Shown: positions 26,608-35,497 of the stretch, piece after piece
How positions within the stretch are numbered: the stretch's first letter is position 1
Layout of the letters: each line of letters opens with the position of its first letter
Origin: an uncultured Pelagibacteraceae bacterium
GTDB taxonomy: Bacteria; Pseudomonadota; Alphaproteobacteria; Pelagibacterales; Pelagibacteraceae
NCBI GenBank assembly: GCA_902634455.1
Contig: CACPKQ010000003.1
Location: forward strand, 1-64,000
DNA length: 64,000 nucleotides
Direction of reading: 5' to 3'
Notes under the pieces: model-generated
Databases searched by the model: none
What the model was told of the DNA's origin: nothing
The model's input: the letters and a program-made list of their open reading frames with translations, nothing else
Translations under genes and position numbers: made by a program

Positions 26608-26630
26608 AAACTATAGCATAGACTATAGCA
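26608..26630 (+). repeat. Paired ACTATAGC motif, copy 1
   Basis: AAACTATAGC, three or so bases, then ACTATAGCA. The same arrangement with two base changes is at 30070-30092. Each unit centres on the palindrome CTATAG. Copy 1 follows the broken small gene B, and copy 2 precedes the intact small gene. Confidence 0.6.
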
Positions 26631-26723
26631 TTTAGAGATAAATCAAATAGTCAAATTTTAGTGAGATATTAGGTTTCTTTTAAGTTTTCATATTAAGTAA
26701 TTAATGTATAAGAGCCTCAAAAT

Positions 26724-28556
26724 ATGACTAACACTATTCGAAACATTACAATCATTGCTCACGTTGATCATGGCAAGACAACTATGATTGATTCATTAAT
26801 GAAACAAAGTGGATCATTTAGAGAAAATGAAATTGTAGAAGAAAGATTAATGGATTCTGGAGAATTAGAAAAAGAAAGAGGAATTACAATTTTAGCAAAA
26901 CCTGCATCAATTAATTGGCAAGGTTCAAGAATAAATATTATAGATACTCCAGGTCACAGAGATTTTGCAGCTGAAGTTGAGCGTGTTTTAAGTATGGCAG
27001 ATGGTGCTCTATTACTTATAGATTCTGCAGAGGGAGTAATGCCTCAAACAAAATTTGTACTATCTAAAGCTCTTAAACAAGGACTTAAACCAATTGTAGT
27101 AATTAATAAATTAGATAAATCAGATCAAAGAGCTGAAGAAGTTTTAGATGAAACTTTTGATTTATTTGTAAGCTTAGACGCAAATGAAGAACAGTTAGAT
27201 TTTCATGTTATATATGCTAGTGGAAGATCTGGTTGGGCAAGTAAAGAAATAGAAGGTTCTAGAAAAAATCTTCATCCATTATTAGATTTGATTATTGAAC
27301 ATGTTAAACCTGCAGACTTTGATAAAACAAAACCTTTTGCAATGTTGTCTACTCTTTTATATGCAGATACTTTCTTAGGGAGAAGTTTAGTTGGAAGAAT
27401 ATCACAAGGAACTGCTAAAGCTAACCAACAAATTAAGGCAATCAATCTACAGCGTAAAAAAGTTGATGAAGGTAGATTAACTAAAATTTTTAGATATGAA
27501 GGAACTAAAAAAGTTCCAATTGAAGTTGGCGAAGCTGGTGATATTGTTGTAATTGCTGGATTAGAAAAAGCAAATGTTGCTGATACTATTTGTGATATTG
27601 ATGTAAATGAACCTATATCTGCAACACCAATAGATCCACCTACTATGTCTATTAAGATAACAGTTAATAGTTCACCACTTTCTGGAACAGAAGGAAAAAA
27701 ACTAACAAGCACTCAAATTAGAGATCGTTTAATTTTAGAAGCTCAAAATAATGTTGGTATTACTTTTTCAGAAAATGAAAATAAAGATGCATTTGAAATT
27801 AGTGGTAGAGGTGAATTAATGCTTGAAATTTTACTAACACAAATGAGACGTGAAGGTTTCGAAATGACAGTAAGTCCTCCAAAAGTATTGTTTAGAAAAG
27901 ATAAAAATGGAAATAAACTAGAACCTATTGAAGAAATTACAATAGATTTAGATGAAGAATATTCTTCAAAAGTAATTGACTCAATGAATAGAAGAAAAGG
28001 CAAACTAATTGATTTTAAAGATACTGGTAAAAATAAAAAAAGATTAGTTTTTCATGCTCCAACAAGAGGCTTAATGGGTTATACAAGTAGATTTCTAACA
28101 TTAACGAAAGGTAATGGAGTGATTAATAGAATATTTCATTCTTACGGAAAGTATGAAGGTGATATGGAAGGAAGAAGAAACGGTGCATTAATTTCAATGG
28201 AAAATGGAAAAGCGGTTGCTTTTGCAATATTTAACTTACAGGCAAGAGGTGAAATGTTTGTTACTCACAATGATCCTGTTTATGTTGGAATGATAGTGGG
28301 ACTTGCACCTAAAGCTGGAGATTTACAAATTAATGTTATGAAGGGGAAAAAATTAACTAACATGAGAACTCAAGGAACTGATGAAAACGTTGTACTAACT
28401 CCAGTGAGAAAAATGTCAATTGCTGAACAATTAAGTATTTTAAATACTGATGAAGCTTTAGAAATTACTCCTAAATCTTGTAGATTAAGAAAAGCTATAC
28501 TTAACCCTCATGAAAGAAAAAAAAATGAAAAAGTATCAGCTAGATCTGTTGCTTAG
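26724..28556 (+). CDS. typA: Translational GTPase TypA/BipA
   Basis: Ribosome-associated GTPase that helps large-subunit assembly and growth under stress such as cold. 610 residues, normal length. The G1 box AHVDHGKTTMID (about 12-23), G3 DTPGHRDF, G4 NKLDK (about 128) and the C-terminal FHAPTRGLMGYTSRFLTLTKGNG, a TypA hallmark, are present. It precedes an RNA helicase by 35 bases in the same direction, suggesting a shared ribosome-assembly transcript. Confidence 0.97.
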   Translation: MTNTIRNITIIAHVDHGKTTMIDSLMKQSGSFRENEIVEERLMDSGELEKERGITILAKPASINWQGSRINIIDTPGHRDFAAEVERVLSMADGALLLIDSAEGVMPQTKFVLSKALKQGLKPIVVINKLDKSDQRAEEVLDETFDLFVSLDANEEQLDFHVIYASGRSGWASKEIEGSRKNLHPLLDLIIEHVKPADFDKTKPFAMLSTLLYADTFLGRSLVGRISQGTAKANQQIKAINLQRKKVDEGRLTKIFRYEGTKKVPIEVGEAGDIVVIAGLEKANVADTICDIDVNEPISATPIDPPTMSIKITVNSSPLSGTEGKKLTSTQIRDRLILEAQNNVGITFSENENKDAFEISGRGELMLEILLTQMRREGFEMTVSPPKVLFRKDKNGNKLEPIEEITIDLDEEYSSKVIDSMNRRKGKLIDFKDTGKNKKRLVFHAPTRGLMGYTSRFLTLTKGNGVINRIFHSYGKYEGDMEGRRNGALISMENGKAVAFAIFNLQARGEMFVTHNDPVYVGMIVGLAPKAGDLQINVMKGKKLTNMRTQGTDENVVLTPVRKMSIAEQLSILNTDEALEITPKSCRLRKAILNPHERKKNEKVSARSVA

Positions 28557-28591
28557 TTAAAAAACTAAACAGAAATATTTTTTAAAAAAAT

Positions 28592-30064
28592 ATGAAAAAC
28601 TTTACAGAACTAAATCTTAATCCATCTTTAATGCAATCAATAACAAGAATGCATTTTAAAATTCCTACACCAATTCAAGCGCAGGCTATTCCTCCTGCAC
28701 TTATTGGAAAAGATGTTTTGGGAACAGCACAAACTGGTACGGGTAAAACGCTTTGCTATGGAATTGCTTGCATTAATAATCTTTTAAATAACAGGGGTAG
28801 TAACGCACTTATTATATGTCCAACACGTGAGCTAGCAGTTCAAGTTGAAGATGTTCTTAAAGGATTAATAGAAAATACTATGAATATCAAATCTGCTATA
28901 CTTATTGGTGGTGAATCCATGCAAAAACAATTGAGGCAATTACAAAAACGCCCAAGATTAATTATTGGAACTCCTGGACGCCTCAACGATCACCTAAAAA
29001 GAAGAAGTCTAAAATTGCATCAATCATATTTTTTAGTCCTTGATGAAACAGATAGAATGCTGGATATGGGTTTTACTCCTCAAATAGAACAGATATTAAA
29101 GTTTATACCAAAAAAACATCAAACATTATTATTTTCAGCAACTTTACCTCAAAACATTCTTAATATTACTGAAAGATATCTAAATGACCCAATAAGAATA
29201 AAAGTTGGATCAACAACAACGCCCATTTCAAAAATTAAACAAGAAGTTATTCAAGTAAGCGAAGGTGAGAAATATAATAAATTACTGGATGAACTTTATA
29301 AAAGGAAAGGATCTATTTTAATTTTTGTAAAAACAAAACGTAATGCAGATAAAATGGCAGATCGCTTAAATGATGATGGTCACCACTGTGATTGCATGCA
29401 TGGAAATTTAAGACAGTCAAAAAGACAAAGAACTTTAATCGCGTTTCGTTCTGGTAAAATACGTATTCTAATCAGCACTGAACTTGCTGCTAGAGGTTTA
29501 GACGTTCCATCTATTCAACATGTAATTAATTATCATCTTCCACAAGTTCCGGAAGATTTTATTCATAGAATTGGAAGAACTGCAAGAGCTGGTTCAGAAG
29601 GTTGCGCTCTTACTTTTATCACTCCCAATGATATGCAAATGTGGAACGGAATTCAAAGATTAATCAATCCAAATTTTAAAGCTGAATTTAAAAACTCTAA
29701 CAAAAGGTTCAACAAAAATAAAAGGGATAAACAACCATTTAATAAAAAAAGAAAATTTAAAGATAAAAAGAAATTCTTTAATAAAGAAAGAAATCATTCT
29801 AAACATCCTAGAGATTTAAATGAAAAAAACTTTAATTTTAAAAGAGGTAAAAAAAGATTTTTTAAAAAAAAAGATTTTCGTTTTGAAGCTTATACAAATA
29901 ACCCAAAATTTTTAGCCAAACAAAAAGAAAATATAGAAACAGATAATAATGAAAGAAAAAAATTTAATTTTAAGAAGGGTAAAAAAAGATTTAAAAATAG
30001 AAATCGACCTAAATCATTTAAGTTTAAAAAGCACAGTCGAAGAGGCAGAAATAGAGCTTTTTAA
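28592..30064 (+). CDS. DEAD-box family ATP-dependent RNA helicase (RhlE-like)
   Basis: Unwinds RNA, probably during ribosome assembly or RNA decay. 490 residues: RecA domain 1 (Q motif PTPIQAQAIP, motif I AQTGTGKT near 48, PTRELAVQ, motif III SAT) and domain 2 (STELAARGLDVPSIQHVINYHLP and HRIGRTARAG near 325). Motif II reads DETD instead of DEAD. After about residue 365 comes a 125-residue basic tail made largely of K, R, F and N (repeated KKRFKN/NKKRKF-type units) likely to bind RNA. Ends 5 bases before the paired ACTATAGC motif. Confidence 0.93.
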   Translation: MKNFTELNLNPSLMQSITRMHFKIPTPIQAQAIPPALIGKDVLGTAQTGTGKTLCYGIACINNLLNNRGSNALIICPTRELAVQVEDVLKGLIENTMNIKSAILIGGESMQKQLRQLQKRPRLIIGTPGRLNDHLKRRSLKLHQSYFLVLDETDRMLDMGFTPQIEQILKFIPKKHQTLLFSATLPQNILNITERYLNDPIRIKVGSTTTPISKIKQEVIQVSEGEKYNKLLDELYKRKGSILIFVKTKRNADKMADRLNDDGHHCDCMHGNLRQSKRQRTLIAFRSGKIRILISTELAARGLDVPSIQHVINYHLPQVPEDFIHRIGRTARAGSEGCALTFITPNDMQMWNGIQRLINPNFKAEFKNSNKRFNKNKRDKQPFNKKRKFKDKKKFFNKERNHSKHPRDLNEKNFNFKRGKKRFFKKKDFRFEAYTNNPKFLAKQKENIETDNNERKKFNFKKGKKRFKNRNRPKSFKFKKHSRRGRNRAF

Positions 30065-30069
30065 ATAAT

Positions 30070-30092
30070 AAACTATAGCCTAAACTATAGCA
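30070..30092 (+). repeat. Paired ACTATAGC motif, copy 2
   Basis: AAACTATAGC, then CTAA, then ACTATAGCA, matching 26608-26630 closely. It sits between the helicase stop and the leader GAGATAAAACAAGGTTT (30097-30113) of the intact small gene, so it may be part of that gene's promoter or of a mobile module. Confidence 0.55.
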
Positions 30093-30121
30093 GATTGAGA
30101 TAAAACAAGGTTTATGAAGTA

Positions 30122-30349
30122 ATGAATGAGGAAAACCGGCGTAAACTCTGGAAAATAATAGTGGAAGCTGGTGATTGTTTGGAGGATAAGCTACCAGACC
30201 ATCCAAATCATCCAAAAGGAAGGAATCCATATGCCCATGTTGCCTCATGTATAAAATCAAAATTTAATAAAAGTTACAAAGATATCGAAGATGAAAAAAT
30301 AAGTGAAGTAATCGAATTTATAGAATATTTAAAAAAAAACCCTAATTAG
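30122..30349 (+). CDS. Small conserved-looking protein, intact member of the KLWKII family
   Basis: 75 residues. The N-terminus NRRKLWKIIVEAGDCLEDKL matches the two broken copies at 25587 and 26433. The middle, PDHPNHPKGRNPYAHVASCIK, is rich in His and Pro. The C-terminal part, KFNKSYKDIEDEKISEVIEFIEYL, resembles the S-Y-K-D-I-P helix unit of phage antirepressor-type ORF6C domains; this is pattern recognition only. No membrane segment. The leader AAGG lies about 11 bases before the ATG. The last 8 bases overlap the convergent glycosyltransferase gene. Function unknown. Confidence 0.7.
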   Translation: MNEENRRKLWKIIVEAGDCLEDKLPDHPNHPKGRNPYAHVASCIKSKFNKSYKDIEDEKISEVIEFIEYLKKNPN

Positions 30350-31508
30350 CTAAATCTTTATTTTCAATTATATCTCTTAGCATTAAAGAAATTCTAAACA
30401 TTGTGAATTTTTTGCAATTTTTTTTTGCTAAAACTTTTTTTTCTAAAATTTGTGTTTTACTTAAATCTTTGAATTGGATAAGTTTATGAAATAGCTTATC
30501 CTCAATATTGTTATCAAACAATAATCCGGCTTTGCCATTTAAAAGGAATTCTTCGGGTCCATTTTTACAGTTACTTGATATTACAAATGAGTTACACATT
30601 GCGGCCTCAACTATTACTAGGCCTACTTCTTCCCATTTAGATGACAAAATAAAGGCTTTTGAAGACTTCATATAATAATAAATATTTTCCGTAAAATTAA
30701 AGATTTTAATATTCTTAGACAAATTACTTTTATCAATTTCGTCCTGCATAATTTTTTTTTGCTCACCCTCACCAAATATCAGTAATTTCTCATCAGGGTG
30801 TTTTTTACAAAATTTTTTGAATTCTTTTATAAGATAAATGAAATTTTTTTGTCTGGTAAATCTGCCTGCCGCTAAGAAATAATTTTTCTCATCAGTTTCT
30901 TGTTTTTTCAGATTTAAGATATTTTTTTTATTTAAAAATTCTTTAACATTTATAATGGCATCTGGTATTAAAAGTAATTTTTCTCCTTTGAATATATTAT
31001 TTTCTAAAAGTAATTTTTTTTGTTGTTCAGTTTGACATAATACCTTAAATATTTTTTTTTCAGATATACTCCATAATTTTTTTCTGAAATAATTTAATCG
31101 TATATAGCCTGAGATCCTAAAAATTAAATTTGTATTTAAATTTAAAATACTCCATAAAAATAGAGGTAGAGATGTAAGCAAATGTATTATTAAAAAATCT
31201 GGTTTTTTTTTTCTTAAGAAAAAAATTAATGGAAACAATGAAATTAAAATTATAATAACATATGATAATCTACTCGCTAAAAATCCATTTTTTGGTAAAA
31301 AGTTATAGTAATCAAAAGTTAAATCCTCAACCTCAACATTGTGTTGTTTAAGTAACGTCTTATACTTTGACCACTCACCAAAAACATTAAGGATTTTTAT
31401 TTCATAGTCATTTTGAAATTTTGCAAGAGATATTGCAGAATTAAGAGTAGTTTTAATTGTTCCGACTTTAGATATACTTGGTGACCAGTAATAAATTTTT
31501 CTTTTCAT
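30342..31508 (-). CDS. Glycosyltransferase family 4-like (GT-B) protein
   Basis: 388 residues with two Rossmann-like halves. The N half has a membrane-associating hydrophobic stretch (about 80-100 and 108-125). The C half shows AAGRFTRQKNFIYLIKEFKKF (about 212), LLIFGEGEQKK, and the EEVGLVIVEAAMCNSFVIS donor-binding segment with the E-x7-E pattern (about 310-325). These are features of group 1 glycosyltransferases that decorate LPS or polysaccharide. The acceptor is unknown. It is 4 bases downstream of the amidinotransferase gene, probably co-transcribed. Confidence 0.85.
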   Translation of the reverse strand: MKRKIYYWSPSISKVGTIKTTLNSAISLAKFQNDYEIKILNVFGEWSKYKTLLKQHNVEVEDLTFDYYNFLPKNGFLASRLSYVIIILISLFPLIFFLRKKKPDFLIIHLLTSLPLFLWSILNLNTNLIFRISGYIRLNYFRKKLWSISEKKIFKVLCQTEQQKKLLLENNIFKGEKLLLIPDAIINVKEFLNKKNILNLKKQETDEKNYFLAAGRFTRQKNFIYLIKEFKKFCKKHPDEKLLIFGEGEQKKIMQDEIDKSNLSKNIKIFNFTENIYYYMKSSKAFILSSKWEEVGLVIVEAAMCNSFVISSNCKNGPEEFLLNGKAGLLFDNNIEDKLFHKLIQFKDLSKTQILEKKVLAKKNCKKFTMFRISLMLRDIIENKDLAN

Positions 31509-31512
31509 TTAT

Positions 31513-32628
31513 TTATTGCCGAGGAAAATAATCCTTAAGACTACCCTCTCTGTACACATCGGCTGTACAGCAATGAAGTCCTCCACCAAATGCATAAGCA
31601 TCTCGTAATTCAACTGGGACTACTTCCATGCCAAGTTTGTCTAATTGTTCAGCCTGATAAACTTCACTTTTTTCTACACATACTGTCTTAGGATCTAAAA
31701 CTAGTACATTCATAGATAACCAAACTGAAGAATAACACAGTTCAGGTGGTGTATTATGCGCAGGTTGAGCCGCATCAATTATTTTCCAATCATTATCTTC
31801 AAATAATTTTCTTTGTTCCTTAGGAAGTTTTCTTTGAGGATTATTAATTATTAATCCTTCTTTAATTGGAGTAAATGTAGCATCGATATGAATAGGATAT
31901 GGATCTCCTGGAAAATTCACCGCATGTACCCTGTGGTCCTTAAAATGTCTTTTTAACCAATCTATACCCTTTAAATTAGTAGTAAAACCGTGTTGTACTA
32001 TTAAATCCTTGCCAAATCTTAAAACATCTGCAGCATCAAAAAGAGGTTCCTCTTCTGTTGTTACAAAAAATTTTTTTGCTGTCCATTCAAGTCTTTTTTG
32101 TATCCCGATTTTATCTGACAAATAATCTTTTCTATAATCAGCATCAGTTAATCTCGGTTTAGGAGCTGCCTCATGTTTCATATTGAGGTCTAAATTATAA
32201 TAATTTTGAATAAGCGATCTATAGTTTAAATATTCAAACCATCTACATCTGTAGCTCATTGTTGCTTCTAACATTTCATTTCCAACTGTAAGAATTACAT
32301 CTCTTGCTGGCATGCAACCAAACATACTACCTGTTTCCCAGTCAGGAGTAGATATTTTTTGATTAAAATTTAATGGTTTTGGTCTGTCTACTTTTATACC
32401 TCTTTTTTCTAATATACTTACAAAATTATCAAGAAGCTCGTTTGCTTTATCAACCGTTTCTTTTGTTCTAGGACCATATTTTCCTTTCATATCAGAATCT
32501 TCTGGTACCTTAGCGTCAAGCGCTGGTTCAGGTGGAGGAATACAACACCCATCAGCTCTTCCTACTATGACATGTTTTAAAGGATCCCACTCATTCCAGC
32601 TATTAACAATGATTTTTTCTTTACTCAT
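31513..32628 (-). CDS. Glycine amidinotransferase-like enzyme (AGAT family)
   Basis: Family members move the amidino group of arginine to an amine through a Cys intermediate. 371 residues, as in AGAT. Visible: NSWNEWDPLKHVIVGRADG (about 8-26), FDAADVLRFGKDL (about 198-210), the catalytic His in HIDATFTPI (about 248), and the active-site Cys in GGGLHCCTADVYREG (about 350). Family members include glycine, inosamine-phosphate and lysine amidinotransferases; the acceptor here is not determined. The gene is followed 8 bases upstream by a DMT transporter, so the product or substrate may be transported. Confidence 0.85.
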   Translation of the reverse strand: MSKEKIIVNSWNEWDPLKHVIVGRADGCCIPPPEPALDAKVPEDSDMKGKYGPRTKETVDKANELLDNFVSILEKRGIKVDRPKPLNFNQKISTPDWETGSMFGCMPARDVILTVGNEMLEATMSYRCRWFEYLNYRSLIQNYYNLDLNMKHEAAPKPRLTDADYRKDYLSDKIGIQKRLEWTAKKFFVTTEEEPLFDAADVLRFGKDLIVQHGFTTNLKGIDWLKRHFKDHRVHAVNFPGDPYPIHIDATFTPIKEGLIINNPQRKLPKEQRKLFEDNDWKIIDAAQPAHNTPPELCYSSVWLSMNVLVLDPKTVCVEKSEVYQAEQLDKLGMEVVPVELRDAYAFGGGLHCCTADVYREGSLKDYFPRQ

Positions 32629-32636
32629 TTTTGTAA

Positions 32637-33542
32637 TTAATTTAGACCAATAAACCTTTTATTGCTTTGCATAAGTAAACTATAATAAAATATTGAAACA
32701 AAAATTAAAAATCCACCAATAATAGTATTTGTGGAAGGTACTTCGTTGATTCCAAGCATAGGTAGCCAAACCCAAAAAATTCCTCCTACAACTTCTGTTA
32801 ATGATAGTAGGGTAAGTTCAGCTGCAGGAATGCTTTTCGATCCTATTGAATACAATATTAAACCTATACAAACTAATGTTCCATGAGTAGCAAATAATGC
32901 CTGATTTTTTCCTGAAGATAAAAAATTTAAATCTTTTGTAATTATAACCGTCATTGAAACTATTGCACAAAATAAACCCGCTATAGCTACTGTAGTAAAT
33001 TTTGGTGTTTCCTTTTTCCATCTAAGTGTTACAGAAAATACCGCAAAACCTGTTGCAGATAGCAGGCCAAACATTAAACCAAAAATAGAATCTTTTTGAA
33101 TATTTCCTCCAGCCATAATTGTTATTCCCAAAGTAGCAATAAAAATTGCTATCCACACATTTAATGAAATTTTTTCTTTTAAAAATAAAAAACCTAATAG
33201 TGCTGCTATAAAAGGCATTGCTGCTAAACAAAGAAGTGTAATTGCAGCACTTGTATGTGTAATAGACCAAATAAAAGTCATCATAGCTGAACCAAGGCCA
33301 ATTCCTCCAAGCAAAGTTGGAAAACCTCCTTTAATGTAGTTTTTGTAAAATTCAAAACCTTCTTCTAGATATAAATATAAATTTAATAAAATAAAAATCA
33401 CAATTCCTCTTGTAAACAAATACTGCCAAGGCACTGTTTCTGCTTGATCTATATGTCTTACAACATATGGTCCAAAAGACCAAAATAATCCGGCAATTAA
33501 TACAACTGGAATAGCTGATTTATGATTTTTTAATTCAAACAT
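32637..33542 (-). CDS. DMT-superfamily (EamA) transporter
   Basis: 301 residues and ten membrane segments in two EamA repeats (about 12-148, 155-292). The end of repeat 1 reads CLAAMPFIAALLGFLFLKEKISL, and repeat 2 has SIPAAELTLLSLTEVVGGIFWVWLPML. Transcribed just before the amidinotransferase with 8 bases between, so a linked function is likely. Direction of transport unknown. Confidence 0.88.
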   Translation of the reverse strand: MFELKNHKSAIPVVLIAGLFWSFGPYVVRHIDQAETVPWQYLFTRGIVIFILLNLYLYLEEGFEFYKNYIKGGFPTLLGGIGLGSAMMTFIWSITHTSAAITLLCLAAMPFIAALLGFLFLKEKISLNVWIAIFIATLGITIMAGGNIQKDSIFGLMFGLLSATGFAVFSVTLRWKKETPKFTTVAIAGLFCAIVSMTVIITKDLNFLSSGKNQALFATHGTLVCIGLILYSIGSKSIPAAELTLLSLTEVVGGIFWVWLPMLGINEVPSTNTIIGGFLIFVSIFYYSLLMQSNKRFIGLN

Positions 33543-33587
33543 TTAGGCTTTTTAATACCTATTTTAATTTTACTCAACTTAATTTCG

Positions 33588-34841
33588 TTACTTAATAAAT
33601 AATTCATTAATACCTGTTGCTGTAAAACATTTAATCAAACTTCCATTTTTAAAAAGATTTTTACCGCTTGGAAAAAAACCCCAGGCATTTGATTTAGTAA
33701 AAGGATTAATTTTATAAGATTCTTGCCCTTTAAATATTTCAAATTCAGCTTGACCCTTATTTGAAAAATACAACCTTCCTTTAATAAATCTCGTATAATT
33801 TTTTTTCTTAATAAAAGTGCTTTTAATTCTAGCATTTATCGGTGTGTCTGCTTTTATGTCCATAGATAAATATAAAAAAGGAAGTAAAAAAAACCTACAA
33901 CATGCTGCTGAAGAAATAGGATTACCTGGTAATCCGAAAAAAACCATATTTTTTTTAAATCTAGCAAACATAATTGGTTTGCCAGGTCTTATTCTAGAAC
34001 CTTTAAAGTATTTTTTTAATTTAAATTTTTTTATAATTTGAGGTACGAAATCAAACTTTCCAGCTGAAACTGCTCCTGAAGTAACTACCATATCTATATT
34101 ATTTAACAAGTTGCTATTTATCTCTTTTTTAAACTTATCATGGTCATGATCACGTAAAATTTTTTTTACTTTAAATTCTACAGGAAAATTTTTAAAAAAA
34201 GATTTTAAATATTGACTGTTTGAATTTCTAACTTTCCACTCAGGAATTTTGTTGCTATTAGAAATTTCGTTACCAGTGGAATAAAAAACTATTCTAGGTT
34301 TCTTTTTTACTAAAATTTTTTCTATTCCCAAAGTTTTAAGTGCTAGTATATGATTTGGTTGAATAACTTGACCTTTGTTAATTATTTTTTGACCTTTTTT
34401 ATAATCAGAACCAGAAAACCGTATATAATTATTTTTTTTAATTTTATTATTAATAATAATATATTTTGGATTTTTTTTATTTGGATAGAATTTAGTTTTT
34501 TCGATTGGAATTACTGTGTCAAAAGGTTTTTTAATAATCGCACCAGTCATAACTTCAATGGAAGAAAATTTTTGAATTTTTTTTATCTTTGGATTTTCTC
34601 CTGCAGCTAAAACTTTTATTATCTTAAATTTTTTAATATTTTTTTTACTTAGTTTATTTGTTTCTTTTGAATTTATTGCAAATCCATCAAAGGCAGTATT
34701 GTTTGCAGCTGGATAATTATCTGGTGATATAATATTTATAGCAGAAATTCTATTTACTGCATATTTTGATTTTACAATTTCAGTTTTAATATTAATTTTT
34801 GTTCTTTTAAAAATTTCTAATGCTTTGTTGTAAGAAATCAT
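33588..34841 (-). CDS. moeA: Molybdopterin molybdenumtransferase
   Basis: Inserts molybdate into adenylylated molybdopterin, giving Mo-cofactor for formate dehydrogenase encoded nearby. 417 residues: domain I/II start with AADNPAANNTAFDGFAINS-like segment (NYPAANNTAFDGFAI, about 40-55), the MPT-binding fold with VTSGAVSAGKFDFVPQII (about 253) and GLPGNPISSAACCRFF (about 312), and a C-terminal domain IV. It ends adjacent to mobA with one base between, forming a two-gene unit. Confidence 0.92.
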   Translation of the reverse strand: MISYNKALEIFKRTKINIKTEIVKSKYAVNRISAINIISPDNYPAANNTAFDGFAINSKETNKLSKKNIKKFKIIKVLAAGENPKIKKIQKFSSIEVMTGAIIKKPFDTVIPIEKTKFYPNKKNPKYIIINNKIKKNNYIRFSGSDYKKGQKIINKGQVIQPNHILALKTLGIEKILVKKKPRIVFYSTGNEISNSNKIPEWKVRNSNSQYLKSFFKNFPVEFKVKKILRDHDHDKFKKEINSNLLNNIDMVVTSGAVSAGKFDFVPQIIKKFKLKKYFKGSRIRPGKPIMFARFKKNMVFFGLPGNPISSAACCRFFLLPFLYLSMDIKADTPINARIKSTFIKKKNYTRFIKGRLYFSNKGQAEFEIFKGQESYKINPFTKSNAWGFFPSGKNLFKNGSLIKCFTATGINELFIK

Positions 34842-34842
34842 T

Positions 34843-35454
34843 TTATATTTTGTCTAAGTTTTTTTTTGCTTTTTCAAAATCTTCTTTGGTATTGATGTTC
34901 AAAAAACTATCAAATTTACTAGTATTAATATTAATTGTTTCAAAACCAATCTTATCAGCCCAAAACTCTACTTTTCTATAATTATTATTTATGTCTTCTT
35001 CTAAAATATTTAATAATTCTATAGACCAGAGTCCAAAAATATTATGTCTTTTTTCACCACTTTTAAAAAAAAATAATTTTTTGATTTTATCTTTTGATGC
35101 TTTTTTTAGTTCATTAATAATTTTAATCTCAAAAAAAGGGGTGTCACAAGGAAAGGTTGCAATCCATGAATATTTTTTGTTTTCTTTTTTTATCCATTTC
35201 ATTGCAGACAAAACACCAACTAATGGTCCTAGGTGTCCCTTAATACAATCTTGTATCACAAATATATTTTTTTTATATCTTCCAAGTGATCGATTATTAG
35301 TCACAATTAAAATTTCTAAAAAATTCTTTTCTAATTTTGATAAAGTGTGATCGAGAAGTGTTTTATCTCCTAATTTTATTGAAGATTTATCTTCTCCAAA
35401 TCTTCTAGATTTTCCACCTTCTAACACAACTCCTATGATATTGTTTTCGCTCAT
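34843..35454 (-). CDS. mobA: Molybdenum cofactor guanylyltransferase
   Basis: Adds GMP to Mo-molybdopterin to form the guanine dinucleotide cofactor used by bis-MGD enzymes such as formate dehydrogenase. 203 residues. The N-terminal GVVLEGGKSRRFGEDKSSIKLGDKTLLDHTL carries the GTP-binding G-G-x-S-x-R-F-G-x-D-K motif, with E in place of the more common A. WIATFPCDTPFF provides the metal-binding Asp. Divergent from the formate dehydrogenase operon, 43 bases away. Confidence 0.92.
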   Translation of the reverse strand: MSENNIIGVVLEGGKSRRFGEDKSSIKLGDKTLLDHTLSKLEKNFLEILIVTNNRSLGRYKKNIFVIQDCIKGHLGPLVGVLSAMKWIKKENKKYSWIATFPCDTPFFEIKIINELKKASKDKIKKLFFFKSGEKRHNIFGLWSIELLNILEEDINNNYRKVEFWADKIGFETININTSKFDSFLNINTKEDFEKAKKNLDKI

Positions 35455-35497
35455 AAAATTAAATATAAAATATTATTTTTTATTAAAATAAGTATAC

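Larger units (their letters stand above)
26335..26723. other. Gene-poor 389-base stretch with second set of modules
   Basis: Contains M1 (26339-26364), ATGAAACTAGAAAT (26390-26403), a GAGATAAAATAAGG leader (26408-26421), broken small-protein copy B (26433-26602), the paired ACTATAGC motif (26608-26630), and about 90 bases of plain AT-rich DNA before typA that should hold its promoter. No intact gene seen. Confidence 0.6.

Noticed and set aside
25587-26630. Insertion sequence or integron
   Set aside because: The repeats are direct, not terminal inverted repeats, and there is no transposase or integrase gene in the window.
30024-30260. 78-codon minus-strand frame across the helicase end and small gene
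   Set aside because: It is antisense to the intact small-protein gene, which has two related copies in the sense direction and a conserved leader.
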